DNA of 5,557 bases. It comes from Cyanobacteria bacterium UBA7694. Lineage in GTDB: Bacteria > Cyanobacteriota > Sericytochromatia > UBA7694. This document shows positions 4,933-5,557 of the stretch, one piece after another. The DNA lies in the NCBI GenBank assembly GCA_002482705.1, contig DLGM01000268.1:5628-11184 (forward strand). Direction: 5' to 3'. Position numbers and translations under genes: made by a program. How positions within the stretch are numbered: the stretch's first letter is position 1; the number at the start of each line of letters is the position of its first letter. The notes beneath the pieces were generated by a model that did no database searches, was not told where the DNA came from, and saw only the letters and a program-made list of their open reading frames with translations.

Positions 4933-5557
4933 AGCGATGCTCGCACCAGCTTCAGTTCCCCATAACTGGCGCGCTCACCCCAGTGGGCCTTGGCTTCTCC
5001 CAGGGTGACGGTGGGATGGGTGGAAAAATAGGCCGTCAGGTCGGCGGCCACATCAGGGGCGACGAGACCATCCAAAGGCAGTTCGCCCTGGGCGACATAG
5101 TGGGCCAAATGCCCTTCAATGGTGCTGATACCCAAACCCCGGGCGGCAGCAATTTCCGCCACCGACTGACCCGCACGGAAGCGATCCAGACTGCTCTGTT
5201 TGGTGTCTTCTTTGGGGGCCTTGGGCTTTTCAAGGATCTCTGGAGCTGGTTCTGCGGGAGCCACATCCCGTTCGGCACAATAGTCAGCGACCCTTTCCAG
5301 AATGGCGGCACCGTACTGGCTCACCTTTTTGGGGCCAAGGCCCTTGATACGCTGCAGCCCGGCCTTATTGCTCGGCAGGGTTTCGGCCACGGCGATCAGG
5401 GCCGCCGTAGGCAGTACAAAAAAGACCGGAACTTCCGCTGCCGCCGCCGTCTCGCTGCGCCAAGTACGCAAGCGCTGGTAAAGCTGGGGATGAGCCAAAT
5501 CGGCGATATCTGGGGTCAGTTGGATATGAAGCACCCCCCCAACTGACACCGATGATC
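4905..5557 (-). CDS. Helicase C-terminal part: HRDC domain plus helix-turn-helix domain (5' end outside window)
   Basis: The frame stays open to the right edge, with Ser codons before the first possible GTG at 5549, so this is the last 217 or so codons of a longer gene. An HRDC domain, a helical nucleic-acid-binding module of RecQ helicases and RNase D, spans 5271-5489, with LYQRLRTWRSETA, the helix PTAALIAVAETLP and the loop IKGLGPKKVSQYG. A Pro/Glu/Lys-rich linker follows. At about 4935-5198 comes a helicase-associated helix-turn-helix (HTH_40 type), recognisable by LDRFRAGQSVAEIAAARGL and the hallmark STIEGHLAHYV. HRDC followed by this HTH occurs at the C-terminus of RecQ-like and some PIF1-like helicases, so a DNA-unwinding repair enzyme is likely. 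The ATPase domain is outside the window, so which type it is cannot be decided. RNase D is less likely because of the HTH. The gene ends with TAA TAA overlapping the YqeY promoter. Confidence 0.82.
   Translation of the reverse strand, partial: SSVSVGGVLHIQLTPDIADLAHPQLYQRLRTWRSETAAAAEVPVFFVLPTAALIAVAETLPSNKAGLQRIKGLGPKKVSQYGAAILERVADYCAERDVAPAEPAPEILEKPKAPKEDTKQSSLDRFRAGQSVAEIAAARGLGISTIEGHLAHYVAQGELPLDGLVAPDVAADLTAYFSTHPTVTLGEAKAHWGERASYGELKLVRASLSQAQNPSL

Noticed and set aside
4926..5546. Plus-strand open frame (206 codons) opposite the helicase tail
   Set aside because: It lies antisense to the recognisable HRDC and HTH domains and has a low-complexity Gly/Gln/Phe composition typical of a shadow.
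1..5557. CRISPR array, tRNA, rRNA or insertion sequence
   Set aside because: No regularly spaced repeats, cloverleaf-like segments, rRNA motifs, transposase or terminal inverted repeats were seen on either strand.

Overview
This window carries six protein-coding genes, two of them cut by its edges, plus one possible very small gene. The Ser/Thr kinase is of the Hanks type, with an 'IDFGAVR...GTFGYMAPEQ' stretch that resembles cyanobacterial kinases. One HIP1 octamer (GCGATCGC, 2797-2804) lies inside it. Together these lean towards Cyanobacteriota or a related lineage, but the assignment is low confidence and rests on family resemblance. No rRNA, tRNA, CRISPR array or transposase is visible.

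Layout: (i) 2-1468, plus strand, is the C-terminal two thirds of an RND/MMPL-type membrane exporter, GC-rich and cut by the left edge. (ii) 1469-1598 is a short gap holding an 8-bp inverted repeat, a strong Shine-Dalgarno followed by a 17-codon ORF, and a TGtTATAAT extended -10. (iii) 1599-2669, plus strand, is a clearly AT-richer gene for a secreted TPR protein of unknown function, ending in two copies of a small alpha/beta-like module. (iv) 2719-3798, minus strand, is a membrane-anchored Ser/Thr kinase convergent with the TPR gene. (v) 3799-4054 is a 256-bp divergent intergenic region. (vi) 4055-4369, plus strand, is a solitary HNH nuclease with a GTG start and a perfect Shine-Dalgarno. (vii) 4486-4872, minus strand, is a GatB/YqeY-domain protein. 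(viii) 4905 to the right edge, minus strand, is the HRDC plus helix-turn-helix tail of a probable RecQ-like or PIF1-like helicase, cut by the window end.

The genes do not form an obvious single pathway. The region reads as a housekeeping-like background (exporter, kinase, YqeY, helicase) with two accessory-looking genes, the AT-rich secreted TPR protein and the lone HNH nuclease. The most informative signals are the duplicated C-terminal module of the TPR protein, the composition break at about 1470, the 17-codon ORF, the kinase start that has no ribosome binding site but sits directly below an extended -10, and two promoters whose TATAATAA overlaps the tandem stop codons of the preceding frame. 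I found no convincing new multi-gene defence or biosynthetic system.
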